A DNA stretch of 64,000 nt from Semisulcospira habei (lineage: Eukaryota > Mollusca > Gastropoda > Semisulcospiridae). Location: the NCBI GenBank assembly GCA_036245525.1, contig BTPG01000004.1, forward strand, positions 210,156,912 to 210,220,911. The letters are read 5' to 3'. A program made the translations under genes and the position numbers. The notes beneath the pieces are model-generated. The model was given only the letters and a program-made list of their open reading frames with translations. It had not been told where the DNA came from and ran no database searches. Positions 46,584 through 58,644 of the stretch are shown one piece after another. How positions within the stretch are numbered: position 1 is the first letter of the stretch; each line of letters begins with the position of its first letter.

Positions 46584-47305
46584 TGTTACGTTTGTGGTTG
46601 TGTTATTCTTTTTAGGGCATGTGTGTGTTGATCATAAGAAAGATCCGGTGTTCAGTTGAGTTATATTGGATCAGAATCCCGTACCTTTTTAGTATGATTC
46701 ATTTTCTTTTGCATGGAAGATTGCGATCGTTTTTTTGTTTTTGTTTTTGTTTAGCTAGAATGTTGCACATTTCGCTAATTTGTTGCAAAGTCCGACCTAG
46801 ATTATGCTGGAAGGGTCTGGAAAAGGCGCGATTGTTTTAGTGAACTCAAACATGACACCAAAGTTTTGTAGTACACATGTTGGCTACATTTCGTAACATT
46901 TACGTAAGGCACCTAGATTTTAGATAGATCTAGAGTGTTCTTTTTAATGAATATTAATGAGTTTTGGTTAGGTTTTCGTTTCTGATTGGTTGAGCTGTGT
47001 AATTTGCGGGATTGTTCTTGAAATCTGTAATAGTATAAAAGAGGGTGTTAGGAAGTATGTGCATGCATTGTAGAGGAGACAGCGTATCAAAGCGTGGATG
47101 CATTGTATAAGAGACATTGTATCAAAGTGTGGATGCATTTGTGAGAGATAGTGCATCGCGAGAATAAAGTACTGCACTCCAGTGTGGTCTACAACCTTGT
47201 GCCACGTGTGACGAGTTGCAAGTGAGTGAGGTTTTTCTGCAAGAACCCTATGTGAATATGTCGGGTGTAACTGCATCATACTACGACTACGACTACCACG
47301 TAACA
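46584..47305 (+). mobile_element. Solo LTR, relative of the gypsy element
   Basis: 722 bp, TGTTACG...CGTAACA, with CTCGA duplicated on both sides (46579-46583, 47306-47310). It has TATAAAA near 47034-47040 and AATAAA near 47164. It resembles the LTRs at 7184 and 11692 in ends and layout but is clearly diverged. Confidence 0.88.
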
Positions 47306-47579
47306 CTCGACTATCTCGAAATGGAGGTATGCCCCTTGGTGTTTGGTTGATCATTTGGGACGGCGCAGTTACAAACTGATATTGATCTAGGTCTGGAAAA
47401 TTAAATGACGTTTTAATGGATCTTAGTTACGGAAAGCTGTCTCAATTTAGAGGTAACAAGGAAGACACAGCCCTTATGGCTCACGTATATGACCGCTCCA
47501 CACATGTCTGACAACAAGTAAAGGGGTGGCTTCTGCACTAACAAAATCCATGTTATCTCAAATTTAATCAGTTTTCACA

Positions 47580-48425
47580 CATCTGTGAAACTCCAGTGAC
47601 CCTTGACCTTTGCGATGAGTTGACTAAATTAGGATACATAGGCAGGTCTTATCATCAGCTACCTTTGTGCCAAATTTGATTGAAAAGTTTTGCAAAAATG
47701 TTGATAATAACTACAATTATTAGCATTTCATACACATTTGTCGACCTCTTGTGACCCTTGACCTTTTCCGAGGGGGTCATCAAAATTAGTATGCATAGAT
47801 AGGTCTTACCATCAGGTATCTCTGTACCAAGTTTGGGTTTGAAGTTTTGAATTAAGAATAAAACATTTCTTGTCAAAATATGGTTATTTTATACCCATTT
47901 CCTGAGCTCTTGTGACCCTTGACCTTTTCGAGGGATCATCCAAATTAGTATGCATAGAAAGCTCTTACCATCAGGTATCAGGTATCGTTGTACCAAGTTT
48001 GGGTTTGAAGTTATGAATAGTATTTGAGAAAAAACATCTTTTGTCAAAATATGGCTATTTTGGACCTATTTCCTGAGCTCTTGTGACCCTTGACCTTTCC
48101 GAGGGATCAACCAATTTAGTGTGCATATAAAGGTCTTACCATCAGGTATCTTTGTACCAAGTTTGGGTTTGAAGTTGTGAATAGTATTTGAGAAAAAATA
48201 AATTATGTCCCCAAATAGCTATTTTTGATGTATTTCCTGATCCCTGTGACCTTGACCTTTGTGAGAGGTCATTGAAAATGGTACGTTTAGAAAGGTCTTG
48301 CCACAAAGTATCATTGGGCCAAGTTTGAAGACTGTAGCTTGAATAGTCTCCGAGAAAATGCCAACGTTAAAGTTTACTACGGACGATGGCGGGCGGACGA
48401 CGGACGGACGACCACTGGCCCAGAA
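47580..48425 (-). repeat. Unclassified repeat family M, copy 3
   Basis: Same orientation and unit structure as 38868-40385, ending in GGACGACGGACGGACGACC. Four or five units with CAAATTAGTATGCATAGA-type blocks. Confidence 0.75.
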
Positions 48426-48429
48426 CATA

Positions 48430-49240
48430 GACTCACGTTTGTTTCGCACGTGAGCCAAAAAGTGAAAAATCCGCAAAAGGCGCACATCCTGAAAGTCCGA
48501 AATGACTTAATAACGACAAAACATTACGTGGGCACTTTCTGCTTATTTCAAACAAACTGATCATTATAACGGTCAAATCTGCACCACATGTTGTAAAAAC
48601 ATTTTGCACATGACGTAAGCAATCAGCTCCTAAGTCTGCACATCGTGACACCTCAAGTATTTCCTTTGGTCACGTGATGAACTCGAGACCAGAAGACCTT
48701 CTGTGCACGGGCTGGGGCGTGTCACAGCTTGTTGAACAGTCATCCATCTGTGATAACTGATTTCGTTATTGTTCCCTGACTACACCGGCCGCGGTGCACA
48801 TGCTCTGAACGGTGCACAGGCTCCGAGTCATCGGTGCACTAAATACAAACAAATGCATGTTGACCCTAACCAGTTTATCTCAGGGGCGGATCAGTTACCT
48901 CAAAAAGGGTGGAGGGGGGGGGTCCAACTTTTTGTTTGGGACCTTCAACCTGATACAAAAGGCCTCCCACCAGACACTAGACCTTGCTTGCAGGGGCCGA
49001 AAAATCGAAAAGCGATGGGAGGGAGCGGGGCGGAGGCGGGGGGGGGGGGGGGGGGTGGGTGGGTGGGTGGAGGGGGGGGGAGAAGGGGGGGGGGGGGTCC
49101 AGACAGCCAAAAAGGGACTTTGTTATAGCATTTTAAAGAATATTTGGTCGGAGGGTAAGGGGGAAGGCGGTGGGGGGGGGGGGAGAGTTTCGGAACCCCT
49201 GTAACCACCCACCCAGATCCGCCCTGTATTTTCTTCCTAA
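48430..49240. other. Spacer with G-rich low-complexity block
   Basis: 48905-49195 is dominated by runs of G with GGT/GGA interruptions. About 48765-48890 resembles 61325-61610 (the start of the third module) but with only one or two of the 22 bp minisatellite units. No gene seen. Confidence 0.5.
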
Positions 49241-49534
49241 AAGTATCCCATACTGATTACAAGTTTCACGGTCTCCAGCGACTCGACGTGAGCAGTTCAG
49301 TTCGGTCCGTGGTCATAAAAAGAGAAAAACAAAACGAGCAAAAACAAACTTTCCGATAATGACAGTGCATTTTCTCTCAGGCACAAACGGCTATAAACTT
49401 TCGTCCACAATCAGTCGCTTGCTCAAAGCTTCAGTCCGAAGTTCGCCGGGTTTCAAGCTCTTCCAGTCGACAAAAGCGAGTAAGTGAGCTAGCACAGTAG
49501 CAGCTACATTTCTCAAATTAACCTATTTAGTCCT

Positions 49535-49625
49535 GACCATGATAATTCAAGGGCAGTGCCAGATTAGTGGCACCATCAGGCGGCAATATAATTTGGCACC
49601 ACCCTTGAATTATCATGGTCGAGAC
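49535..49625. mobile_element. Palindromic MITE, family A variant
   Basis: Hairpin with TTCAAGGGCAGTGCCAGATTA and GGCACCACCCTTGAA arms, at the same place as 20460-20575 and 62165-62265. Confidence 0.6.
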
Positions 49626-49705
49626 GTCTCCTGCAACTGGAGCATAGTCTTTATGTGACACCTCCCAAATGTGAGAGACGCGGCCTTGGGATTAAATGGG
49701 TGAAC

Positions 49706-49912
49706 CCGTTCAGTGTCAGTTGACGGAGACTGTTTCCGGTGTCATCGTTAATTCAACACCAACCAAACCAAGCTGTCCCAGGAACATGGATTCAAAGTGG
49801 TGTCAGCAAGAGGTATAGATCCTCATGAGCCCCCGCGAATGCGGGGGCTCATGAGGATCTATACCTCTTGCATTTGGGTGGTGTTCACATTTTCTCGGCA
49901 CCTCCGGGTTAA
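49706..49912. mobile_element. Palindromic MITE, family C
   Basis: Outer ends AACCCGTTCAGTG and CCGGGTTAA. The inner hairpin GGTATAGATCCTCATGAGCC with its complement is centred at about 49841 on CCCGCGAATGCGGG. Confidence 0.7.
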
Positions 49913-50379
49913 ATGTGTACAGGTCTGTAATTTCAGTTGTACCTTACGGCTGCCAGCAGCTTGCAGTTAGGGCAGTAACACAATTATATGCCCCCACTCC
50001 ATAAAGTTTGTCCTTCTTTGACACATGTATTGATAATATTGTATAACAAGCAAAGGAATATAGTCATGAACTTGCTTGATATATTTTCCTTCCCAAAATC
50101 CCTTGCACGCCAAGAAGACTCGATCTTGATGATGCTTGCATTTTTCAAAACGGAAACATTTTAACACTGCAACATTAGCAAGCGGCTCCTCAAGTGTAGC
50201 CTAGTAGTGATGACACATTTTTTAGTGTACAGAAGCCAGAAATGTATATCTTGTACATACACACACACGAGCGGAGAGCAGACGCCAGTACGGCGCTACA
50301 CCGACCAGTGAAATTGACGAGATTTCAGCTGGCGCCTCGACAACCTGAGTAAAGAACTAAATAACAAACCTGGCATTTC

Positions 50380-50892
50380 AAATAACAAACCTCCTGGTTA
50401 AGGAACGTAAAAATATGACTTACTCAGACAGACTTAAATATTTTGGACTACACTCCTTACGTGGACGTAGAATACGTGGAGACTTAATCCAATTTTTAAA
50501 AAATTTATAATGGCATCGACGACCTAAATTGGAATGACTTTTTTGCAGCACCGTTTTGTGACAGAACCCGAAACTGTGCGGGGAAAATCTTTGTACGGCA
50601 CTGCAACACTAACCTGCGGAAGTTTTGTTTTTCTTACAGAGTTGCTACTGTTTGAAATGATTTACCAGTTTCATAAAAAAAAAAAAGCACCTAACATAAA
50701 TTCTTTTAAAAACCAGCTGGATGAATTACCAAAATTTAATGGGATTTTCTATTGCTATGATGAATGATTTGTAGGAAAATTTGCATGCATAACGGACCCA
50801 TAAATTAATTAAACTTGTCGAAGAAAGGACATTTGCAAAGGCCTCACGACCTATTTTGTCCTCACACATACTACTACTCACTACTACATTTC
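50380..50892 (+). mobile_element. 5'-truncated LINE with target duplication
   Basis: CATTTC flanks it at 50374-50379 and 50887-50892. Module 3 and the inverted arm at the window end have the uninterrupted sequence. Broken C-terminal LINE codons are visible (FAAPFCDRTRN, RKFCFSYR, PNINSFKNQLDEL). The tail is rich in ACT repeats. Confidence 0.75.
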
Positions 50893-51116
50893 TCGCAATT
50901 ATGCGTGATCTACGTACAAGTAGAATTTACTCAGTAACACGCACAGTTATACAAAGCCCCGATGTCTTCATAGTCTGACGAAATCTACGTGCTGACTGAG
51001 CGGACAGCGATATGCAGTCGTTTGCCATTCATATGTTTTGTCGGAACAACATAATCAGCCGCAAAACGAATGACGCGAGGCACAGTTTTGTTTTGGACTG
51101 GGTACATAAATTATAC

Positions 51117-51282
51117 TGAGCAACATTATGCTTGATATAGTGCCAATAACCAACAGATGTCATTACTTGACCCGGAATCAGTCAAAATGTCCTCGTCTTA
51201 CGACTTGGACATTTTGATTCGGGTATCGTAATCACATCAGTCTGCCTGTTATCGGCACTATATAAAGCACAATGCTACTCGA
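51117..51282. mobile_element. Palindromic element, family D
   Basis: About 165 bp hairpin: GAGCAACATTATGCTTGATA at one end, the complement at the other, with inner arms AATCAGTCAAAATGTCC and GGACATTTTGATT. Related copies lie at about 63387-63536 and, inverted, 63548-63710. Confidence 0.65.
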
Positions 51283-52403
51283 AATCATATAATGTAATAC
51301 GCGTGCACACGAGTTTAGCCTGGTTTGTACATCAACACACAAACTTATAATTTAGTATCACGGTTTACATTAAAGAAATGTTACTTTGTGCTGGTCTCAT
51401 GTGTGATTTTGAACTGAGCTGGAAAGCTGTAAGGTCCAAGATCGCAGACCAAAATTCAGTTGCATGAGTGAGCTTAGTCCTGCCAAGCCACTAAGCAAGG
51501 TGCTCAGCTATAGCGGAGCACCATGCTTAGTGGTTGGCACAGGATTTAAGCTCGCTCATGCGCCTGGCTCGAGCACACAGTTAATTTGCACTTGTAACTG
51601 GCTGAGGTCCAGAAACACAGGACAGCTAGGACTCAGTTATTAGTTTCAGTGTCTGTGGACTATGTTTCAATTTTAACAACTGAAAATGTCTGCTGCCATA
51701 CCCGAGGAGTCAAAATGCCAGTTCAACTACCTGGGAATGTCTGGACTTCGCGTCTCCAACATTGTCTTGGAGCCATGACTTTTGGAGAGTCACGTAAGTG
51801 TAACAAAGAAATATTAAGCACTCTAATTGCTGTTGGGGGTGGCGGGGGGAGGGGAGGGAGGCGGGAAAGAGTATGCCCTAAAATCGTGATGCATGATAGG
51901 CGTTTTTTTTCCTCTTGTGATTCGTAATTGCAACATGATATTTTCATCCTCATCAAAGAAAGTATTTGTTGTAAAACGTGAAAGTCCAAACGAGATCTTC
52001 ATGATTTGTGAAATCTCCTGGTTATTTTGGGAAACGTGAAAAGTCCTTTTCCACACTGTTAATGCCACTGTGCCATTCCGGTTGTTTGCGCTTCCGCCAG
52101 TGAAAATAAAAATAGTTTATGAAAGCGGTACCTTTTCTCTCTACCATCTCTTTCCTTTATGAAACGTGAATATACATGTACGTGAAAATGAAAAGAGGTG
52201 TTGAAAGTGGTAACTCCTCTCTCAAACAGTCTTTTTCCATCTTCAAATGTGATTGCTATTATTTTTTTTTCTTCTTCTTCTTCTGCGTTCCAGTCGACTG
52301 GTCATGCCTAGATTTTAGTATTATTTTCAATTCGTGATTTTTGAATTGTAAAATAAATCATCATGAATCTGTAATGGTAACCCCACATACACCCCCCTTT
52401 TAA

Positions 52404-52604
52404 CCCATTACATCCTGACGCTTAAAAAAAGAAGCTTATTGTCCTATGAAGGCTGCATTACTGATTAGGACATAGATCAACCAGTTTAGTTCAAGGGTGG
52501 TGCCAGAATAGCTTGGCGCCTGAGGCGCCAAGCTATTCTTGCACCATCCTTGAACTATCATAGTCAAATTTATTTCAAGCAATAGTATATTAGGATGAAA
52601 AGGG
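52404..52604. mobile_element. Palindromic MITE, family A, copy 2 intron 1
   Basis: 201 bp between TTAA at 52400-52403 and 52605-52608, the counterpart of 21695-21899. Central arms CAGAATAGCTTGGCGCC and complement. Confidence 0.8.
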
Positions 52605-53356
52605 TTAAAAACACACACACCCTGCACACATTTATGCGCCGGGCATCTGCAGCCAACATCAGCCTGAAGAAGTTTAGTTTATTGGCGTTTAAGGTCAGTG
52701 ACACTGCAGTTACTACAAATAATTACAAAGCTGATGTGATGATGACGATGATGATAATAATAATAATAATAATGAAACTAATAATAATAATTTAATGCTA
52801 GAAATCATACTTACGGCACAACAATTCCCAACAGTCAAGCTCACAATGCTGTTATGCCATAAGCTCATACACGCAACTACTGATGCGCACAGGTGTGCAC
52901 GCATGCACACACGCAAAGAACTGCTTTGAATTAGGAGAAAGTGCTGGAGAGAAATTGTGTCTTTAAAGACCGTCATTCAGATGGCATACTTTTAGTACTG
53001 TTCACAGAAAATCCTGATTGTTCGCAATTATGTTGACAGTTACAAGGAATGCCTGGCCAGCTGGATGATGTTGGTGCGCGTTCTCTGATCAACCGTTATG
53101 TGGAATGGGGAGGTAACTTCATTGATACCGCCGACGTTTACGGAAGGGGCAACTCTGAGAAAATTGTTGGCAGCTGGCTTTCCAGGTTTGTATTGTCATG
53201 CATTCTGACTGCTTAACCCCCTTGTGCAAGCAGCCGCTGGTGCTGTCAATAGTAGCAATGGCTGCATGAACGAGGGGGTTCATTCATGCATGCTTCTTAA
53301 TGACTTTTACATCTTTGCGAGGTGTCGAACACAGTAGTGCCCGTTTTGAGCAACCA

Positions 53357-54018
53357 ATAATAATAATAAATAATAATAATACCGTTATTATATAGGCGCT
53401 TTTTCTCAATTTTTGGGCGAATCGACTCAAAGCGCCGCGAATTGAAACCCAACACGCACACTCACGTAACAGACACGGATTTACGCCATTTAAGACAAAC
53501 GCAGTACAAGACAGACGAAGGGCCAGTTCAGCTACTAAAGTTACAGAGATTTTTGATCGCTTGTATTTGAAATTTGTAAAGTGGCCTGAAACCGATACCA
53601 AAGTGGGGTGTGTGTGTGTGTGTGGGGGGGGGGGGGGGTGGGGGGGGGGGTGGGGGGGTGGAAGAACCGGAGTACCCGGAGAAAGAACCCCCGACGGTCC
53701 GCCCGAATTAACTCATTCTACCCCAGACACACCACAGCAAAATATGGATCGACCATGACAGTTGAAGGGTGATGCCAGAATAGCTTGGCGCCCATAGGCG
53801 CCAAGCTATTCTGGCATCACCCTTGAACTATCATGGTCGATCTGTGTCCTGCACTGCAATGCAGTCTTCAGAGGACAACGGCAAGATTTTGGGATTTCGG
53901 TGTTAGGGTAGAATGAGTTAACGGTGACACTTACCAGAGGAGAAAAGTCCGACGCCGGAACCCGGTATCGAACCTCGCACCTTTGGCATTGGTGGCAGGC
54001 GCCACGGACCGCCCCACC
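53357..54018 (-). mobile_element. tRNA-derived SINE split by a MITE, copy 2 intron 2
   Basis: Minus-strand SINE with B box GGTTCGATACC (complement at 53964-53974) and tail GCGCCTATATAATAACGG followed by (ATT)n. It is the same family as 4246-4507. A G-rich run lies inside, and a 206 bp MITE sits at 53712-53917. It is absent from copy 1. Confidence 0.78.
53712..53917. mobile_element. Palindromic MITE, family A, inside a SINE
   Basis: 206 bp between TTAA at 53708-53711 and 53918-53921. The uninterrupted SINE at 4246-4507 has a single TTAA at this point (GAATTAAAGGTGACAC), so TTAA is the duplicated target. Confidence 0.9.
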
Positions 54019-54101
54019 TGTCTCGCAAGGGAAAAGTGGTCTTAAAACACAGGTGCTTTCTCAAAAGATGTCTTGAAAGGCAACAGGTGTCACCTGTCAC
54101 T

Positions 54102-54190
54102 AAAGACCATCATTTAGGTAGCTACAGCCAGTCACAGCTACAGCCACAGTCACAGCTACAGCCACCTAAATGATGGTCTTTAATGACAGG
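54102..54190. repeat. Hairpin with CTACAGCCACAG loop repeats, copy 2
   Basis: Counterpart of 22573-22660, with an extra loop unit. Confidence 0.6.
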
Positions 54191-54611
54191 AGATCTCTCA
54201 TTAGGCTGATCGCTGTATGACTGTGACAGCTTAGGGAGATGAACTGGCCTTGACATTTCAAGGGTTGTTCTAGATTAGATTTTAGTTCTGGGTGCATACA
54301 CGTGCGTTTGTTTGTGTGTGGATCTTTGTGTGTATGTGCTTGCATGTTTGTTACTTTGTTCACATTGTGTTCAAACTGTTTTGTTCTTCCAGTCAAGAGA
54401 GAGACCGCTTCGTCATCGCCACCAAAGTCAGATTTCAAATGGACATGACAAACCCTAACGCGGTTGGTCTCAGTCGACGTCACATCACGAAAAGCATCGA
54501 CGACAGTTTGAAACGGCTGCAGACAGACTACGTTGACCTATATCAGGTACCCCTTTATCTCTTGACCAATTCAGTTCTGACAAGCTACGACAGGATCTCG
54601 ATTGACCACGT

Positions 54612-54800
54612 CGGCAGTGCAAGGGTGGTGCCAGGCCAGAATAGCTTTGCAACTGTAGTCTGCAATCTCTTAACCCATTTAGCTCTGTCACACTACAGGT
54701 GGGTGTGAAACAAGGATATACTTCAAGGATGGTGACCGATTAGCTTGGTGCCTGTGGGCGTAACGCTATTCAGGCACCACCCTTGAACTAGCTATCATGG
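54612..54800. mobile_element. Family A hairpin remains, copy 2 intron 3
   Basis: One half unit, then a diverged hairpin (54720-54790), counterpart of 23086-23375. Confidence 0.6.
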
Positions 54801-55204
54801 TTGATCCATATCTTGCTGTGGCATTTTGGGGCTGAATGGAATGAGTGTGGACGCTCATTTACAACCTTGTTATCGCGCCGACTCAGACGTCTTGTCAGGG
54901 TAACCTGTATCACGGTGTTGCTCTGTGGTTTTGGACCTTATGACTCGAGGGTTGTTTTCCAGTGTTACAGACCAGCACACTTATGAATAAGAAGACTAAA
55001 ACGAAAAGAAAAACAACAGATGTTAGTGGTATTTGTATACTTCATTTACCTTAAATAGGGCGGCTAGACATGACAAGTGCTGAGACTTGCTCTAAAAGTA
55101 AGCACCCCTTCATTGCCAGTGGACACAGGAAGTGATTTGGAAATCATTGTAACTTCAAAGTCAAAGAGCCCAGGCCGTCCAGAGAACCTGGAAACAAAAT
55201 GGCT

Positions 55205-55312
55205 CAGCAATAGGCATAGATCTTCATGAGCCCCCGCAAGTGCGGGGGCTGATGAGGCTCTATACCTTATGCAGCTGGGTGGTGTTCAATTTTCCCCGCA
55301 AAAGGGTTAACT
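55205..55312. mobile_element. Palindromic MITE, family C
   Basis: Inner hairpin GGCATAGATCTTCATGAGCC with its complement, outer end AAGGGTTAA at 55304-55312. It is absent from the same place in copy 1. Confidence 0.6.
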
Positions 55313-56094
55313 CTGAAGGCCATATAATCAGTGTTTGCATTATCCAGCTGTTAAAATACATAGCTGTGTAGCTGTGTCTCTTAGCCTGGCAAAAGCATTT
55401 TCAAGAAAATTAGGCCAGCAGGTCCAGTAACTTGTTATTTATGCGCCATCCCTCCACCCCCCCCCCTCCCCCGCCTTGCACATGTAGTGACCATGGAGGG
55501 GCCAGCAGGTACAGGCAGGTCAGGGGGGTGGGGGAGGGGAGACAGTTCCGTGGGTTGTGAAACCTCCTCTTTTGAAAGAAGAAACAAATAAAAAGGAAAG
55601 AGAAGATGAATGAAAACTAAAATTAATTAATGAATCATTTTAATTGAAAATGTTGTACTTATACAAGCATGCTTTGAGAAAGCGGGATCTGCCCTTGCTG
55701 AAAAGCAATGCAAAAGATTATACATTTTCTATAAAAAATTAACAGAGAATTTATGACTGACTGAAAGAAAAACCCACTGCCACCACAGAGCATACTTCAT
55801 GCTGAGGTTAACGTTGATGAAAAAAATATTGTTGTTTTGCAGACCCATATGTGGGATGACGCAGTTCCGATTGAGGAGACGATGTTGGCATTGAATGACC
55901 TTGTGAGGTGCGGCAAGATCAGGTACATCGGAGCGAGCAATGTCACAGGATGGCAATTGCAGAACCTCGTGGATCTTTCCAAAGAAATGGGACTTAACCA
56001 GTACATTTCACTGCAGGTATGAACTTCATTACTTCCTTTGTGTGATCCATTCAGCATGAGCTCGTGAGGCCCAGACATGTTGTGACAGGTTGTG

Positions 56095-56190
56095 GATCGA
56101 CCATGATAGTTCAAGGGTGGTGTCAGAATAGCTTGGCGCCTTCAAGCGCCAAGTTATTCAGACACCACCCATGACCTATCATGGTCGATC
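56095..56190. mobile_element. Palindromic MITE, family A, copy 2 intron 4
   Basis: Arms TCGACCATGATAGTTCAAGG and near complement; counterpart of 33190-33290. Confidence 0.72.
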
Positions 56191-56329
56191 TGTCTCCAGG
56201 ACGGTGACATAGACCTCCAAGGATATCTAATACACTTACAATTTAATTACACTTACGCTGAAGGGTTTATGGGTTTGTAATTGGTCTGTTTTGATACCCA
56301 TCTCTTGGCAATGACAGTCTAGTTGGGAT

Positions 56330-56800
56330 CTAAAGTAATTGGTGGACCGTGCAGAAACCACATACGCATCATTGTTGCGTGCTATCAAGAGAAGCTTCCA
56401 GCACATAGACTCAGAGTACTTCACTATTTTGTACAGGACGTGTTAGAACTGTGTACAAGCCTAGTCACCATATTTGAAGAAGGATGTTTTGCACCAGTCA
56501 AAAGTTCAGAGACAAGCTATAAAGGTGGTGAGAGCTCGAGTGCTTGGTAACAATCCATATGAGGAGGGGCTCACTTCGCTGGGACTATACTCCCTGGAGC
56601 AAAGAAGAATGCGAGGGCACCTCATTGGACATACAAACTCTTTTCAGAGAAGGAGAACATTGATCCAAAACAATTTTTTTTTGTGTCAACTGGGAAGACG
56701 TCTAAAAGAGGTCATCACATGAAGATTTTCAAGCAACAATGCAGACCGGAACTTCGCAAGCGTTTCTTCAGCCAATGTGTGGTGGAGCTAAAGCCTTTTT
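56330..56800 (+). pseudogene. LINE C-terminal relic
   Basis: Frames around 56440-56640 read as post-RT LINE sequence (KVQRQAIKVVRARVLG, SLGLYSLEQRRMRG). The RT itself is absent. Shared with copy 1 (33440-33682 and 34164-34260), so it is older than the duplication. Confidence 0.7.
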
Positions 56801-57582
56801 CTGTGTTGTAATAGATTTCACAGATTTTACATTGAAGTCTGTTAAAAAAAAAGTCAGTATGACTAAATGGTCAACTTAGCTGAAGTTATCTTCCCCTGGT
56901 GTAGTGCAGTGTCGCTGCTCACATTGAGTGGGTGGGTGGGGGGGGGGGTGGGGGGGTCAGTATTCTTGGTGTCTTAGGTGACAGATGTCCGTGTGCATCG
57001 GCTTCGGTCCTATACTACAGGCCGCAGGTGTATCGCCCCTACTCGGTTCTGAGTTACATAGAAAACATACGATACCGGACACGTTAAGCACAGTAATTCA
57101 CATTAACTAAACCGCCTACTACGCGATATCAAGTAGATGAAAACAAAAGCCAGTGAACAGACCACGATTTACCTATGGCATGTAGAATGTCGTGAGGACC
57201 CAAGATAATGTGCATGGCCAGGGATCAACGAAAACACTGAAGATGCGCTGTTTAATCACAATTGTGACATCGCCACCGTGCGGCTAGCAGCAGTGTGCCA
57301 AGTCGCTCATTGTGAGGATACAAAGGGATGCAATCTATGCATCAGGCAGACAGAAAGTGCTAGCAAGAGCTCATCTATTGTTAACGTACGTGAAATCTGT
57401 CACTGATGTTGATTGTGTTTATCTCTATTTCAGCAACAGTACAGTCTGGTTAGCCGTGAGTCAGAGCTAGAACCGTTCCAGGTGTGTAAACTGCGGGGCA
57501 TCGGTGTCCTGCCCTGGAGTCCACTCAAGGGGTAAGTGTATGGGTGCATGTATCGTGGGTTTTCCTTGGGATGATGGGTTCT

Positions 57583-57650
57583 TCAAGGATGGTGCCAGAA
57601 TAGCTTGGTGCCTCTAGGCACCAAATTGTTCTAACACTACCCTTGAACTG
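57583..57650. mobile_element. Decayed family A hairpin, copy 2 intron 5
   Basis: Counterpart of 34985-35055. Confidence 0.55.
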
Positions 57651-57873
57651 GAGGTACAACGGATGTATTTGCGTGAAGCTATTTCGGAGATTTATGTGGG
57701 CGTTTGAGGGGTGTGGGTGCACATGGTGCGTGTGTGTTTAATGAGCAGGTTTGGGTGTGCATTGTGGAAATGTGGATGGGCGTAAATTGTTGAAGTAGGT
57801 GTTTTATGGAGTGTACTGGGTGGGTGTAAATTGTGGGTGTGTTTGGGCATGTGTGTGTGTGTGAATGGTGCGC

Positions 57874-58006
<133 letters not shown>

Positions 58007-58165
58007 GGAGATCTGGATGAATGTGAATTGTGGTTGTGCCTTGGAAAAACGGGTGTGGTGTAAAGTTGCATCTGTTGTGTGGGTGTGTGTTGTCTGGTTA
58101 CAGTGATTTTTGGGAGATATTTAGATTATTTTGTATACGAGTTGTGGAGGAGTGTGTGTGTGATT

Positions 58166-58232
<67 letters not shown>

Positions 58233-58260
58233 CGTGCCTGTGCGCGTGTGTGTGTGTGAA
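58166..58260. repeat. (TG)n microsatellite
   Basis: Interrupted GT/TG array. Confidence 0.9.
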
Positions 58261-58589
58261 TATACGTTTGGAATTCAGGAGTAGGCTAAAATTGCACGTG
58301 TTTCGACAAAACGTTGGAGTAAAAGCCCTGACAGTCATATCCAATGTTTTCACCAAAACACGTGCAATTTTGACCTACTCAGTTCCGATTTTAGGAAAAA
58401 TCGTATATCATGGGTTCAGTTATGTCTTGTCTATATGTACTCTGCAGATGAAAAGAAATGCCACATCATCATCAGAATCAGTGTTTCTGATGATTCCGAT
58501 CATGTACTCATTTGTTTTGCTTGTCAGCATACGTTAAGTAATTTCCTTCCGATGAAGGGGCGCAGCCTACCATTTTGGACCTGATTTAA

Positions 58590-58644
58590 CCCTTTGAGTG
58601 TTAGTAGCGGTTTTTGTCAAAAACCACTACCGACATCTGTACGG
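58590..58644. mobile_element. Short palindromic MITE, family B
   Basis: 55 bp between TTAA at 58586-58589 and 58645-58648, with TTAGTAGCGGTTTTTG and CAAAAACCACTACC arms. Confidence 0.6.

Larger units (their letters stand above)
49250..51355 (+). repeat. Duplicated upstream module, copy 2
   Basis: Collinear with 61610-63540: GTGGTCATAAAAAGA block, GCTTGCTCAAAGCTTCAGTC, a family A hairpin, a family C hairpin, CACACGAGCGGAGA, AATTTACTCAGTAACACGCAC, then hairpin family D. The 5' part also matches 20270-20600 upstream of AKR copy 1. Confidence 0.75.

Noticed and set aside
53950..54018. Possible tRNA gene on the minus strand
   Set aside because: A Pol III B box is present, but no complete cloverleaf, and the block belongs to a dispersed SINE with a second copy at 4246-4507.
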